Assembly (NCBI GenBank): GCA_963824645.1
Contig: CAWGQC010000004.1
Location: 620,001 to 684,000, forward strand
DNA length: 64,000 nt
Origin: Bog-756 sp963824645
GTDB lineage: Bacteria > Actinomycetota > Acidimicrobiia > Acidimicrobiales > RAAP-2
Direction of reading: 5' to 3'
A model generated the notes under the pieces. It did no database searches. It worked only from the letters and a program-made list of their open reading frames with translations, and was not told where the DNA came from. Position numbers and translations under genes: made by a program. Of this stretch, positions 42,146-51,065 are shown one piece after another (positions within the stretch are counted from its first letter, which is position 1; every line of letters starts with the position of its first letter).

Positions 42146-42641
42146 CGTCTATGCCGCCGACGAGCAGGCGGACCATCCGGTCAACGTCGAACGGTGGTCG
42201 GGCCTGGCCCGGGCGGCGCTCGAGGCTGAAGGCATCGGCAGCGACACCGAGGTCTCCCTCCTCTTCGTGGACGAGGCCACCATCGGCGCCCTCAACGAGC
42301 GCTTCCTGCACGTGGAAGGGCCCACCGACGTGCTGGCCTTCCCCATCGAGGACGACGGCGACCACAGCGGTCGCTCGCCCGACGAAGGGGGCACCGGACC
42401 GGGGTCGATCGAGTCGGACACCAGCCCGGTGGTCCTCCTCGGCGACGTGGTCGTGTGCCCGGCGGTGGCCGCCCGCAACGCCGTCGACCACGGGGTCACC
42501 TTCGACGACGAGATCGCACTGCTGGTGGTCCATGGGATCCTGCATCTTTTGGGTATGGACCACGAGGACGACGCCGAGGCCGACAGGATGGAGCAGCGGG
42601 AGCAGCAGCTGTTGTCCCGCTTCTACCGCACCCCTTCATGA
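42135..42641 (+). CDS. ybeY: Endoribonuclease YbeY (rRNA maturation factor)
   Basis: This 168-residue metalloprotein has the zinc-binding signature HGILHLLGMDH near the C-terminus and the N-terminal 'VSLLFVDEATIGALNERFLHVEGPTDVLAFPI' fold core. It processes 16S rRNA 3' ends and takes part in ribosome quality control. There is a low-complexity insert at residues about 75-95 (DDGDHSGRSPDEGGTGPGSIESD) between the LAFP and LLGDVV elements, longer than in most YbeY proteins. The TTG start (42135) lies within phoH, with GGGGG six bases upstream; it is the only start in frame that keeps full family length. Confidence 0.93.
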   Translation: MTLDVYAADEQADHPVNVERWSGLARAALEAEGIGSDTEVSLLFVDEATIGALNERFLHVEGPTDVLAFPIEDDGDHSGRSPDEGGTGPGSIESDTSPVVLLGDVVVCPAVAARNAVDHGVTFDDEIALLVVHGILHLLGMDHEDDAEADRMEQREQQLLSRFYRTPS

Positions 42642-42681
42642 CACGCGCCCTGCATGACTCGGACGTCATGACCCGAGCTTC

Positions 42682-44004
42682 ATGATGGTGGTCACCACCC
42701 TCGCCACCCTCTCAGCCACCGACGCCCACTTCTCGGCCACCGATGCCGTCTTGTTGGTGGTGGTGTTTCTCCTCCTGGCGGCGTCGGCTGTGTTGGCTCT
42801 GGCCGAAACCAGTCTGGTCCGGATGAGCCAGGCCAAGGCCCGGGCCCTGGTCGATGACGGCCGCCGCGGGGCCCGACAGCTGGTCCGACTGACCGAAAAT
42901 CCCCAGGGGTTCCTCAACCCGGTTCTCCTGCTGGTTCTCATCTGCCAACTGATCGTGGCCACTCTGGTGGGCATTCTCGCTTCCCACTGGTTCGGGGCGT
43001 GGGGGGTGGCGGCGGCCACCGTGTTCGAGATCGTGGTCATCTTCGTGCTGGGTGAGGCGGTGCCCAAAAACTGGGCCGTACACCATCCCGAACGGGCCGC
43101 CCTGATGAGCGCCCCATTGGTGACGGCCATAGTGGGCTTCTGGCCCATCCGCATGGTGTCGGGCGGCCTGATCGGACTGGCCAATCTGCTCATCGGGGAG
43201 AAGGGCCAGTACCTGGGGTCGGGGGTGACCGAGTCCGAGCTGCTGGCCATGGCCGATGTGGCGGTGGAGGACGACGTCATCGAGACCGAGGAACGGGCCC
43301 TCATCCATTCGATCATCGAGTTCGGCGACACGGTGGTGCGCGAGGTCATGGTCCCCCGCCCCGACATGGTCACCATCGGTGCCGACGAACCGGTGGAGGC
43401 GGTGCTGGAGAAGGCCCTCGACGTGGGGTTCAGCCGGATGCCGGCGGTGGAGCTGCAGGTCGACGATGTGGTGGGGATCGCCTACACCAAGGACATGATC
43501 CGCACCGTGCAGTCGGGTCGGGGAGCCGATCCCATCCGCTCCCACCTGCGCGACGCCCACTTCGTTCCCGAGACCAAGCGGGTGGCGGCCATGATGCGCG
43601 AGATGCAGTCCGAGACCTTCCACATGGCGGTGGTGGTCAACGAGTACGGCGGCACGGCGGGACTGGTCACCCTGGAGGACCTCATCGAGGAGTTGGTGGG
43701 GGAGATCGTCGACGAGTTCGACGTGGTGGAGGCCCCGGTCGAGGACCTGGGCGCCGGTGTGCTGCGGGTCAGTGCCCGGCTCAACGTGGACGAGGTCAAC
43801 GAACTGGTCGACGCCCACCTGCCCACCGGAGCGTGGGACACGGTGGGCGGGCTGGTCTTCGATCTCCTGGGCCACGTGCCGGTGGTGGGCGAGTCGGTCA
43901 CCGTCGACGGCGTGCGGCTGGTGGCCGACCGGGTGGACGGTCGCCGGGTGGAGAGGGTCCGTATCGTGCCGGTGGGCGACCCGGGCGTCGACCAGCTCGA
44001 ATGA
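42682..44004 (+). CDS. CNNM/CBS-domain transporter (hemolysin C/CorC family)
   Basis: This 440-residue membrane protein has an N-terminal CNNM domain with about four transmembrane helices (1-175; VLLVVVFLLLAASAVLALAETSLVRMS). Two CBS domains (about 200-320; MVPRPDMVTIGADE..., FHMAVVVNEYGGTAGLVTLEDLIEELVGEIVDEFD) and a C-terminal CorC/HlyC domain follow. This architecture is typical of Mg2+/Co2+ efflux or Na+-coupled magnesium exporters, with no proven hemolytic activity. The gene follows ybeY after 40 bp. Its stop overlaps the era start by 4 bases (ATGA). Confidence 0.93.
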   Translation: MMVVTTLATLSATDAHFSATDAVLLVVVFLLLAASAVLALAETSLVRMSQAKARALVDDGRRGARQLVRLTENPQGFLNPVLLLVLICQLIVATLVGILASHWFGAWGVAAATVFEIVVIFVLGEAVPKNWAVHHPERAALMSAPLVTAIVGFWPIRMVSGGLIGLANLLIGEKGQYLGSGVTESELLAMADVAVEDDVIETEERALIHSIIEFGDTVVREVMVPRPDMVTIGADEPVEAVLEKALDVGFSRMPAVELQVDDVVGIAYTKDMIRTVQSGRGADPIRSHLRDAHFVPETKRVAAMMREMQSETFHMAVVVNEYGGTAGLVTLEDLIEELVGEIVDEFDVVEAPVEDLGAGVLRVSARLNVDEVNELVDAHLPTGAWDTVGGLVFDLLGHVPVVGESVTVDGVRLVADRVDGRRVERVRIVPVGDPGVDQLE

Positions 44005-45038
44005 CGCCGTTCCGGTCGGGATTCTGCGCCGTGGTCGGTCGTCCCAATGTAGGGAAGTCGACGTTGGTCAACGCCATGGTGGGGACCAAGGTCACCATCA
44101 CCTCGCCCCGTCCCAACACCACCCGGGCCCAGGTGCGCGGGGTGGTCAACCGTCCCGACGCCCAGATCGTGCTGGTCGACACCCCCGGTCTGCACAAGCC
44201 CCGCACCCTGTTGGGCCAGAGGATGAACGAATCGGCCACCTCGTCCCTCGACGACGTGGATGTCGTCCTGTGCATGGTGGAGGCGTCGGGGGCGGTGGGC
44301 CCCGGTGACCGGATGTCCCTGACCCGGTCGGCCGCCCGGGTCCGAGCCATGGTCGGCGGCCACCGACCGGAGCCGGAGGGAGGCCACCCCGATGAACAGG
44401 ACGGGGACGAGGACGGGTACGGGGGTGGCGGCGAGGACGGCGACCGGGCCGAAGCTGAGGGTGACGGAGGGAGCGGGGACGACGGGGGACAACCGGTCCT
44501 GTTGGTGGTGGTCAACAAGATCGACACCGTGGGTCCGGACGGGATCCTCGGCCATCTGACCGCGGTGGCCGCCGTCATCGAGGAGGCCGACCGTCAAGCC
44601 GGCGTAGCCGTGCCGGTCGAGTACTTCCCGGTGTCGGCCACCACCGGCGAGGGTGTCGACGCCCTCATCGCCGCCGTCATCGAGCGTCTGCCCGAGGGGC
44701 CGCGCTACTACCCCGAGGGGATGGTCACCGACGTGGCCGAGGCCTTCTGGGTGGCCGACCTGGTGCGTGAGGAGCTCCTCCACCGGGTGGAGGACGAGCT
44801 CCCGCACAGCATCGCCTGCCGGGTGACCGAGTGGGAGTGGCCGCGGGTCCGGTGCGAGATTCTGGTCGAACGGGATTCGCAGAAGGGGATCGTGATCGGC
44901 AAAGGGGGCGTCACCCTCAAAGAGGTGGGCACCGCCGTGCGCCACCAGATGCCGCCGGGCGCCTACCTCGAGCTCTTCGTGCGGGTGGAGAAGCGGTGGC
45001 AGCGGCGCGAGGACGCCCTCGACCGGCTCGGCCTCTGA
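44001..45038 (+). CDS. era: GTPase Era with an acidic insertion in the G domain
   Basis: This 345-residue protein is about 45 longer than usual. G1 (GRPNVGKS, 13-20), G2 region (PNTTR), G3 (DTPGLHKP, 60-67) and G4 (NKID, 172-175) are intact. The C-terminal KH domain with GKGG-type loop (VIGKGGVTLKEVG) is complete. Between G3 and G4, residues about 117-164 form an acidic, Gly-rich low-complexity insert (GGHPDEQDGDEDGYGGGGED...). The rest matches Era, which binds the 16S 3' end and assists 30S assembly. It starts by ATGA overlap with the CNNM gene. The insert keeps the frame and its codon use is like the host's, so it is probably a real disordered loop. Confidence 0.95.
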   Translation: MTPFRSGFCAVVGRPNVGKSTLVNAMVGTKVTITSPRPNTTRAQVRGVVNRPDAQIVLVDTPGLHKPRTLLGQRMNESATSSLDDVDVVLCMVEASGAVGPGDRMSLTRSAARVRAMVGGHRPEPEGGHPDEQDGDEDGYGGGGEDGDRAEAEGDGGSGDDGGQPVLLVVVNKIDTVGPDGILGHLTAVAAVIEEADRQAGVAVPVEYFPVSATTGEGVDALIAAVIERLPEGPRYYPEGMVTDVAEAFWVADLVREELLHRVEDELPHSIACRVTEWEWPRVRCEILVERDSQKGIVIGKGGVTLKEVGTAVRHQMPPGAYLELFVRVEKRWQRREDALDRLGL

Positions 45039-45060
45039 CGCCGATGGGGGGCGCCGGCGG

Positions 45061-47133
45061 TCAGCCCGGGTGGGGCCGGGCGGCGATGTCACCCAGGAAG
45101 GCCTCGACCTGGGCGCGGTCGAGGGTCCGTCGCATGGGCGGGACCCGGGCCAGCAGCTCACCCCGGTAACGGGCTGTGGCCAGACGGCTGTCCAGCACCG
45201 CCACCACGCCCCGGTCGTCGGCCCGGCGGATGAGGCGGCCGGCCCCCTGGGCCAACAGCGTGCCGGCCCGGGGCAGGTCGACCACGGAGAAGGACCGCGA
45301 CCCGGCCCGTTCCCGCCGGGCTTCGAGGATGGGATCGTCGGGCCGGGGGAAGGGGATCCGGTCGATGGTCACCAGACTGAGGGTGGGCCCGGGCACGTCG
45401 ACGCCCTGCCAGAAGCCGAGGGTGGCGAATAGACAGGCGGCCTCGTCGGCGGTGAAGGCCTCGAGCAGGGCCGGCTTGGGCCGGTCGGCCTGGGACAGGA
45501 GTGGGAAGGAAAGGCGCGGGGCCAGGGCCTCGAGGGCGGCCCGCATGGCCCGCCAGCTGGTGAACAGGGCCAGGGTGCGGCCACCGGCCGCCGTGATCAG
45601 AGCTTCGAGCTCGTCGTGGAGGGCGGGCTCCGACTCGGACCGGCGCCGGTCGGGGAGCGAGCCGGCCACATAGAGAAGAGCATGGGAGCGGTAGTCGAAG
45701 GGACTGCCCGCGTCGAGCTCGTCGGTGGTGTCGACGGGCAGCCCCAGCCGGCGGGTCAGTCCGAGGGGCACGGTGGCCGAGGTGAGGACGCCGGTGACCG
45801 CGCCCCACAGATTTTCGGCCAGCAGCGGTCCGACGTCGATGGGGGAGAGGCGGAGGCTGGGTGACCGCGCCCCGCCATCCACCCAGGCCACCTCGTCGTC
45901 GGTCGGACTCGACACCCGGGCCAGGTCGGAGGCCAGATGACCGGCGGCCAGCAGGGCCCGGTCCCGCCGGGTCTGTTCGCCGACCGAGGGTTCGTCGGCC
46001 TCCCGCTCCGAGCGGCGCAGGGCATCGACCAGGCGGCTCACCCGTCCGGTGCCCAGGGCCAACACGTCGGACAGGAGCGGATGACCGCCGGTGGCATGGG
46101 GCGGCTCTCCCGAGTCGGGTCCGGAACCGCCGGAGGCGACCGTCGTCCCGGTCGGACCGGCCCGGGGGCCGGCCAGCGCATCGGACGTGAGCCGGCGGCC
46201 GGCCAGCGGGGCCAGAGCCTGCTGGAGGAGGTCGCCCACTTCGGCCACGTCGCCGGTCACCCGGGCGATGCCGGCCGGCTGGTCGTCGAGCAGCGGACGG
46301 GCCGTGGTGGCCAGGGCCCGGAACCGGCCGGGGCCGATCTCCACCCCCAGGCTGTCGGTCATGACCTCCTCCACCTCGTGGGCCTCGTCGAAGACGACCA
46401 CCTCGTGCGGGGGGAGCACGGCACCCCCGCTGGCCAGATGGGCGCCGTACAGGTGGGTGTTGACCACCACCACATCGGCGGCGGCGGCCCGGTGGCGGGC
46501 CTCCTCGGCGAAGCAGTCACGGCCCGAGGGGCAGCGGTAGGCGCCCGGACACTCGCGGGCCGTGGTCGATACGGCGGCCCAGGCCCGGAAGTGCGGTTCG
46601 AAGGGCAGCTCGGCCCGGTCGCCGATGTCGGTCTCGTCGGCCCACCGGACCAGCCGCCGTACCTGGTCGGCCAAGCGACCGCCGTCCAGGACGTCGTCTC
46701 CGGGGGTCGGGGTGAGGGCGTCGTCGGCGTCCGGCGGATCGGCCCGGCCGGTGGCCAGCTCGAGCCGTTCACCCCCACCCCCCACCTCCAGGATGCGCTG
46801 CCGGCAGAGGTAGTTGCTCCGTCCCTTGAGCACGGCGTAGGACAGCTCACCCTCGATGGACGCCGCCACCTGGGGCAGATCGTGGCTGGCCAGCTGATCC
46901 TGGAGCGCCTTGGTGGCGGTGGCCACCACCACCCGCTGGCCGGCCAGAGCGGCGGGGACCAGGTAGGCCAGCGATTTGCCGGTGCCGGTGCCGGCCTGCA
47001 CGACCAGATGGCGTTGGGCGGTCAGAGCCCGGGCCACCGCCTCGGCCATGACCTTTTGACCCTCCCTCTCCTCCCCTCCCCCCGGCAGCGTGGCCGCCAC
47101 CCCGCTCAGAACGGCCCGCACGTCGTCGCTCAT
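45061..47133 (-). CDS. DinG/XPD-type ATP-dependent DNA helicase
   Basis: This 690-residue superfamily 2 helicase has Walker A GTGTGKSLAYLVPAAL (residues about 45-60), DEAH in VVFDEAHEVEEV and motif VI QGAGRLIRRADDRGV near the end. Candidate iron-sulfur cysteines lie between motifs Ia and II (CRQRILEV...RECPGAYRCPSGRDCFAEEA). This matches the Fe-S cluster region of DinG-family 5'-3' helicases, which unwind D-loops, R-loops and G-quadruplexes. The gene runs convergent with era. It has no accessory exonuclease domain. The symbol is withheld because YoaA-like and DinG-like proteins are hard to separate. Confidence 0.9.
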   Translation of the reverse strand: MSDDVRAVLSGVAATLPGGGEEREGQKVMAEAVARALTAQRHLVVQAGTGTGKSLAYLVPAALAGQRVVVATATKALQDQLASHDLPQVAASIEGELSYAVLKGRSNYLCRQRILEVGGGGERLELATGRADPPDADDALTPTPGDDVLDGGRLADQVRRLVRWADETDIGDRAELPFEPHFRAWAAVSTTARECPGAYRCPSGRDCFAEEARHRAAAADVVVVNTHLYGAHLASGGAVLPPHEVVVFDEAHEVEEVMTDSLGVEIGPGRFRALATTARPLLDDQPAGIARVTGDVAEVGDLLQQALAPLAGRRLTSDALAGPRAGPTGTTVASGGSGPDSGEPPHATGGHPLLSDVLALGTGRVSRLVDALRRSEREADEPSVGEQTRRDRALLAAGHLASDLARVSSPTDDEVAWVDGGARSPSLRLSPIDVGPLLAENLWGAVTGVLTSATVPLGLTRRLGLPVDTTDELDAGSPFDYRSHALLYVAGSLPDRRRSESEPALHDELEALITAAGGRTLALFTSWRAMRAALEALAPRLSFPLLSQADRPKPALLEAFTADEAACLFATLGFWQGVDVPGPTLSLVTIDRIPFPRPDDPILEARRERAGSRSFSVVDLPRAGTLLAQGAGRLIRRADDRGVVAVLDSRLATARYRGELLARVPPMRRTLDRAQVEAFLGDIAARPHPG

Positions 47134-47161
47134 TGCCGGTGGACCCTACCGGTGGGCCGGA

Positions 47162-47920
47162 TCAGTGCCACTCCACGGCCAGGCCCACGGCCACCCCGGC
47201 GCCCACCACCACCACCGTCCACCGGAGGGCGGGGGCCGGCAGTCGTCGTCCGTACCGGCCGCCGACCTGTCCGCCGATGACCGATCCGCCGGCGATCAGC
47301 CCGGCCACCGCCCAGGACACATGGGTGGTGGCGATGAACAGCAGACCGGCCACGGCGTTGGCCGTCAGGGCCAAGGCGTTTTTGGTGCCGTTGAGCCGTT
47401 GCAGATCGTCATCGATGAAGATGGCCAACAGAGCGATGAGGATGACGCCCTGGGCGGCACCGAAGTAGCCCCCGTAGATACCGGTCAGGAACACGCCGAC
47501 GGCCAGGAGGACGCCCCCGTGGCTCTGGTCACGCTCCCGCTCCTGCAGCCGGGCGCTGATCCTGGGCTGCAGAGCCATGAGCACGACGGCCAGGGCGATG
47601 AGGACGGGGACGGCGGCCTTGAAGACGCTGTGGGGCAGGGCGAGCAGGAGGACGGCGCCCACCAGCGCCCCGACCAGCGAAAGGGGTCCCAGCCGGAGCA
47701 GGCGGCCCCGCTGGCCCACCAGTTCGACCCGGTAGGCCACGGTGGCGCTCACGTTCCCCGGAGCCAGACCGACCGTGTTGGACACGTTGGCCAGCACCGG
47801 CGGGTAGCCGAGGGCGAGGAGGACCGGAAAGGTGATGAGCGAGCCCGAACCCACGATGACGTTGACCGTTCCGGCCGCCAGTCCGGCGGCGAAGATCGCC
47901 AGAGCGGACTGCGGGGACAT
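47162..47920 (-). CDS. TauE/SafE-family sulfite/organosulfonate exporter
   Basis: This 252-residue integral membrane protein has 7-8 hydrophobic helices and the family signatures GLAAGTVNVIVGSGSLITFPVLLALGYPPVLANVSNTVGLAPGNVSATVAYR at the N-terminus and GVFLTGIYGGYFGAAQGVILIALL midway. The family exports sulfite, sulfoacetate or other anions, or imports them. It lies 28 bp after the helicase start, on the same strand, likely unrelated in function. The ATG has a TGTCCCC context and no strong ribosome site. Confidence 0.92.
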   Translation of the reverse strand: MSPQSALAIFAAGLAAGTVNVIVGSGSLITFPVLLALGYPPVLANVSNTVGLAPGNVSATVAYRVELVGQRGRLLRLGPLSLVGALVGAVLLLALPHSVFKAAVPVLIALAVVLMALQPRISARLQERERDQSHGGVLLAVGVFLTGIYGGYFGAAQGVILIALLAIFIDDDLQRLNGTKNALALTANAVAGLLFIATTHVSWAVAGLIAGGSVIGGQVGGRYGRRLPAPALRWTVVVVGAGVAVGLAVEWH

Positions 47921-48011
47921 AGGGTGCTGGTCTAGTGCCCAGGGGCCCGGACCTCAAGGTACGGGCCCCACTCCGGTGGGCAGTCCAACACGGGACCGGC
48001 CCGCGAAACGG

Positions 48012-48017
48012 TAGGTT
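48012..48017 (+). promoter_or_regulatory. Candidate -10 (TAGGTT) for uppS
   Basis: TAGGTT ends 6 nt before the GTG start of uppS, compatible with a leaderless transcript. It lies in the 103-bp divergent region shared with the TauE gene. Confidence 0.35.
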
Positions 48018-48023
48018 CGCAGG

Positions 48024-48794
48024 GTGCAACGCCAACGGGTGGACGCCAACGGGTCCGGAAGCACGGCCCGGGCCGAGGTGGTGGCGGCCGACGTGGCCGG
48101 CGGGCCCATTCCCGCCCACGTGGCCTGTGTCATGGACGGCAACGGGCGCTGGGCGGCCCGACGGGGGCTGCCCCGCACCGAGGGACATGCCGCCGGTGAA
48201 GCCGCCCTCCTCGATGCCGTCGAAGGGGCCCTCGATCTCGACATCCCCTGGATCACCATGTACGCCTTCTCCACCGAGAATTGGCGTCGCCCGGCCGACG
48301 AGGTCCGCTATCTCATGGGGTTCAACGAGAGTCTGCTCATGCGTCGGCGCGACGAGCTGCATGAGAAGGGGGTCCGCATCCGCTTTGCCGGGCGCCGCGA
48401 CTGGCGGGTGCCCAAGCGGGTGCTGCGCCGGATGGACGAGTCGATCAGCCTCACCGCCGCCAACCGACGGTGCACGCTCACCATGTCGTTCAACTACGGG
48501 GGCCGGGCCGAAATCGTCGACGCCGTCAAACAGATGGTGGCGGAGGGCATACCGGCCGACAAGATCAACGAGCGCACCCTCCGGTCCCACCTCTACTATC
48601 CCGACCAGCCCGACCCCGATCTGGTCATCCGCACCTCGGGCGAGCACCGCATCTCCAACTTCCTCCTGTGGCAGCTGGCCTACAGCGAACTGGTCTTCGA
48701 CGACGTGCTGTGGCCCGACTTCCGGCGGGGTCATCTCTTCGCCGCCGTCCGTGACTTCCAGCAGCGCCAACGGCGTTACGGCGGGGTGACCTGA
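48024..48794 (+). CDS. uppS: Polyprenyl (undecaprenyl or decaprenyl) diphosphate synthase
   Basis: This 256-residue cis-prenyltransferase has VACVMDGNGRWAARRGLPRTEGHAAG (catalytic Asp and the pyrophosphate-binding GNGR), FSTENWRRP, MSFNYGGRAEIVDA and DLVIRTSGEHRISNFLLWQLAYSEL. It condenses isopentenyl diphosphate units onto a short allylic primer to give the carrier lipid for peptidoglycan and surface glycans. That pathway connects it to the flippase and glycosyltransferases to the left. The GTG start has TAGGTT 6 nt upstream; the first 28 residues before PIPAHVACVMDG are a disordered extension. It shares its end with the next gene. Confidence 0.95.
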   Translation: MQRQRVDANGSGSTARAEVVAADVAGGPIPAHVACVMDGNGRWAARRGLPRTEGHAAGEAALLDAVEGALDLDIPWITMYAFSTENWRRPADEVRYLMGFNESLLMRRRDELHEKGVRIRFAGRRDWRVPKRVLRRMDESISLTAANRRCTLTMSFNYGGRAEIVDAVKQMVAEGIPADKINERTLRSHLYYPDQPDPDLVIRTSGEHRISNFLLWQLAYSELVFDDVLWPDFRRGHLFAAVRDFQQRQRRYGGVT

Positions 48795-49135
48795 TGGGCG
48801 GCCGTTCCTTCGACGAAGAGGGCGGGGTGTGGATCATCACCGGCTGGATCCTCTGTCTTCTGGTCTACGGGCTGGTGGTGCTCATGGACGTGGCCGGCTT
48901 CACCGCCGTGCTTCCCCTGGTGGTCCTGCCACCGGTGGTGGTGGGACTGATCGGCGCCAACAGCCTCCTCGGCGGTGGCCGTGGCCATGGGCGGCAGACC
49001 ACCAGGGCGGCCGGTGGTGACCGGGCGCCGGCACCAACCGGCGGTTCCAACGGGGCGCGGTCGGTGGGCGGCTCCAACGGGGTCCTGTCGGCGGAGCAGC
49101 CCCCGCGCCCCGAGGAGCCATCGGGTCCGTCATGA
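48794..49135 (+). CDS. Small membrane protein between uppS and recO
   Basis: The protein has 113 residues. Two hydrophobic helices (VWIITGWILCLLVYGLVVLMDV, about 12-33, and FTAVLPLVVLPPVVVGLIGANSLLG) are followed by a disordered Gly/Ser/Pro-rich tail of about 45 residues. The ATG shares a base with the uppS stop (TGATG), and its end overlaps recO by 4 bases, so the three are one translational unit. No family is recognised. A role in membrane placement of UppS is possible but unsupported. Confidence 0.75.
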   Translation: MGGRSFDEEGGVWIITGWILCLLVYGLVVLMDVAGFTAVLPLVVLPPVVVGLIGANSLLGGGRGHGRQTTRAAGGDRAPAPTGGSNGARSVGGSNGVLSAEQPPRPEEPSGPS

Positions 49136-49857
49136 CGCTCTTCCGCGACCGGGGTGTGGTGCTGCGCACCATCCGGCTCGGCGAAGCGGACCGCATCGTG
49201 ACGCTGGTCACCGAGCAGCACGGCAAGGTGCGGGCCGTGGCCAAGGGTGTGCGGCGGACCACGTCCAAGTTCGGCTCACGACTCGAACCGCTCAGCCACG
49301 TCGCCCTCCTCGGCTGGCAGGGCCGCGGGGACCTCGACATCATCAACCAGGTCGAGGTGCTCGACACCCACCGGGTGGTACGTGAGGACCTCGACCGGAT
49401 GAGCGCGGCCATGGTCATGCTCGAGGTGGTCGACCAGGTGGCCCAGGAGCGGCACAGCAACCCCCGGCTCTACGAGATGCTGGTGGGCGGCATCGCCGCC
49501 CTGTCCGAACGGAACTCACCCATGGTGGCCCCCGCCTTCATCCTCAAGGTCCTCGTTCTGGAAGGCGCGGCGCCCGTCCTGGATGTGTGCGTGTCCTGTG
49601 GTGAAGAGGACGCCAGCGCCCTGGTCGCCTTCGATCTGGTCGAGGGTGGGGTCCTGTGCCGGGGCTGTCGTCGGGGCCGCCCGCTGTCGCAGGACGGCCT
49701 CGTGCTGTTGCGGCGCACCCTGGGCGGGGACCTGGCCGGAGTTCTGCAAGAGGAGCGCTCGCCGGTCACCGACGAGGTGACGGCCTTGGCCACCGAAGCC
49801 ATGGAGGCCCACCTCGACCGTCGTCTCCGCTCGGTGCGGACCGGCCCGGTGGGATGA
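49132..49857 (+). CDS. recO: DNA repair protein RecO
   Basis: This 241-residue protein has an N-terminal OB fold (FRDRGVVLRTIRLGEADRIVTLVTEQHGKVRAVAKGVRRTTSKFGSRLEPLSHVALLGWQGRGDLDIINQVEV). Its C-terminal helical domain has the zinc-finger cysteines CVSCGEED...VLCRGCRRG. It loads RecA with RecR at single-strand gaps. The ATG overlaps the preceding gene by 4 bases, and its stop overlaps hemW (ATGA). Confidence 0.95.
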   Translation: MTLFRDRGVVLRTIRLGEADRIVTLVTEQHGKVRAVAKGVRRTTSKFGSRLEPLSHVALLGWQGRGDLDIINQVEVLDTHRVVREDLDRMSAAMVMLEVVDQVAQERHSNPRLYEMLVGGIAALSERNSPMVAPAFILKVLVLEGAAPVLDVCVSCGEEDASALVAFDLVEGGVLCRGCRRGRPLSQDGLVLLRRTLGGDLAGVLQEERSPVTDEVTALATEAMEAHLDRRLRSVRTGPVG

Positions 49858-51065
49858 CAGGTTCGTCCGACCACCCGGGGGTGGACGGGCCGGGCCCCGT
49901 CGGCCCCGTCGGCCCCGTCGGCCCCGTCGGCTTCGGGGTCTATGTCCACGTGCCCTTCTGCCGGATGCGGTGCGACTACTGCGCCTTCGCCACCTACACC
50001 GACCGCGATGGCCTCATGGAGCCCTACGCCGACGCCTGCCGGGGCGAGATCGAGCGGGCACGGGTGGCCGAGGGAATGCCCCCGGCCACGTCGGTCTACT
50101 TCGGGGGCGGCACGCCCTCGCGCCTCCCGGCCGAACTGTTGGTCGGCATCCTCGGGGCGGTGGAGCGTACGGCCGACGCCGAGGTCACCGTGGAATGCAA
50201 CCCCGAAGACGCCACCCCCGACCGACTGGCCGCTTACGTGTCCGGTGGGGTGACCCGTCTCTCGCTGGGTGTGCAGTCGACCGCCGGTCACGTTCTGGTC
50301 GGGTTGGGCCGTCGGCACGGCACGGGCCAGGTGGCCGAGGCCATGGCCGCGGTGGCCTCGGCCGGCTTTACCAGTTGGAGCGTCGATCTGATCTTTGGCG
50401 GCGCCGGCGAGTCCGACGCCGACTGGGAGCGCTCCCTGACCGACATCGTGGGGGCTGACCGCCCCCCGCCCCACGTGAGCGCCTACGCCCTCACCGTCGA
50501 GCCGGGCACCGCCCTGGCCAGCGACCGGGGTCGTCATCCCGACGACGACGTGCAGGCCGGCCGCTACACGACGGCGGATCGCCTCCTCCACCAGGCCGGA
50601 TACCGGTGGGAGGAGATCTCCAACTGGGCCCGACCGGGCCACCAGTGCCGTCACAACGGCTTGGTCTGGGCCCAGGGCGACTACCGGGGCATCGGATCCG
50701 CGGCCCACTCCCACCGGGCCGGCCGACGGTGGTGGAACGTACGCACCCCCGACCGCTACGTGTCCCTCTTGGCCCAGGGGGCAGACGTGACGGCCGGCCA
50801 GGAGGTCCTGACCGACGCCCAGCGCCGGACCGAGCGCCTGGCCCTGTCCCTGCGCACACCGGCCGGGGTCCCCGCCGCCTGCCTGCCCGATGGGGCCGAG
50901 CTCGAGGGTCTGGTGACCACTTCCGCAAACCGGGCTGTCCTCACCGTACGGGGCCGGCTGCTGGCCACCTCGGTGACCGCCCTGCTCGAGACCGAACCGG
51001 CCCCGGCCGACCCGATCGGTATCGGGGTTCGGAGGCCAACCGGTACCATGCCTCCTTATGCCTGA
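49854..51065 (+). CDS. hemW: Radical SAM heme chaperone HemW-like (coproporphyrinogen III oxidase-like)
   Basis: This 403-residue radical SAM protein has the cluster motif CRMRCDYC (CxxxCxxC) in VYVHVPFCRMRCDYCAF. The body includes YFGGGTPSRLP, the VECNPEDATPDRL segment and RLSLGVQS. HemW transfers heme to respiratory proteins; the anaerobic coproporphyrinogen oxidase HemN has extra conserved residues that I do not see. The first 26 residues contain a GPV tandem repeat. The ATG overlaps recO by 4 bases, and its end overlaps glyS by 8. In most actinobacteria hemW follows lepA, so this placement is a rearrangement. Confidence 0.9.
   Translation: MTGSSDHPGVDGPGPVGPVGPVGPVGFGVYVHVPFCRMRCDYCAFATYTDRDGLMEPYADACRGEIERARVAEGMPPATSVYFGGGTPSRLPAELLVGILGAVERTADAEVTVECNPEDATPDRLAAYVSGGVTRLSLGVQSTAGHVLVGLGRRHGTGQVAEAMAAVASAGFTSWSVDLIFGGAGESDADWERSLTDIVGADRPPPHVSAYALTVEPGTALASDRGRHPDDDVQAGRYTTADRLLHQAGYRWEEISNWARPGHQCRHNGLVWAQGDYRGIGSAAHSHRAGRRWWNVRTPDRYVSLLAQGADVTAGQEVLTDAQRRTERLALSLRTPAGVPAACLPDGAELEGLVTTSANRAVLTVRGRLLATSVTALLETEPAPADPIGIGVRRPTGTMPPYA
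49893..49928 (+). repeat. Four tandem copies of a 9-bp unit (GGCCCCGTC) in hemW
   Basis: GGCCCCGTC repeats four times without a mismatch near the 5' end of hemW and encodes Gly-Pro-Val repeats before the folded domain. The unit is a multiple of three, so copy-number change would be in frame. Confidence 0.9.
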
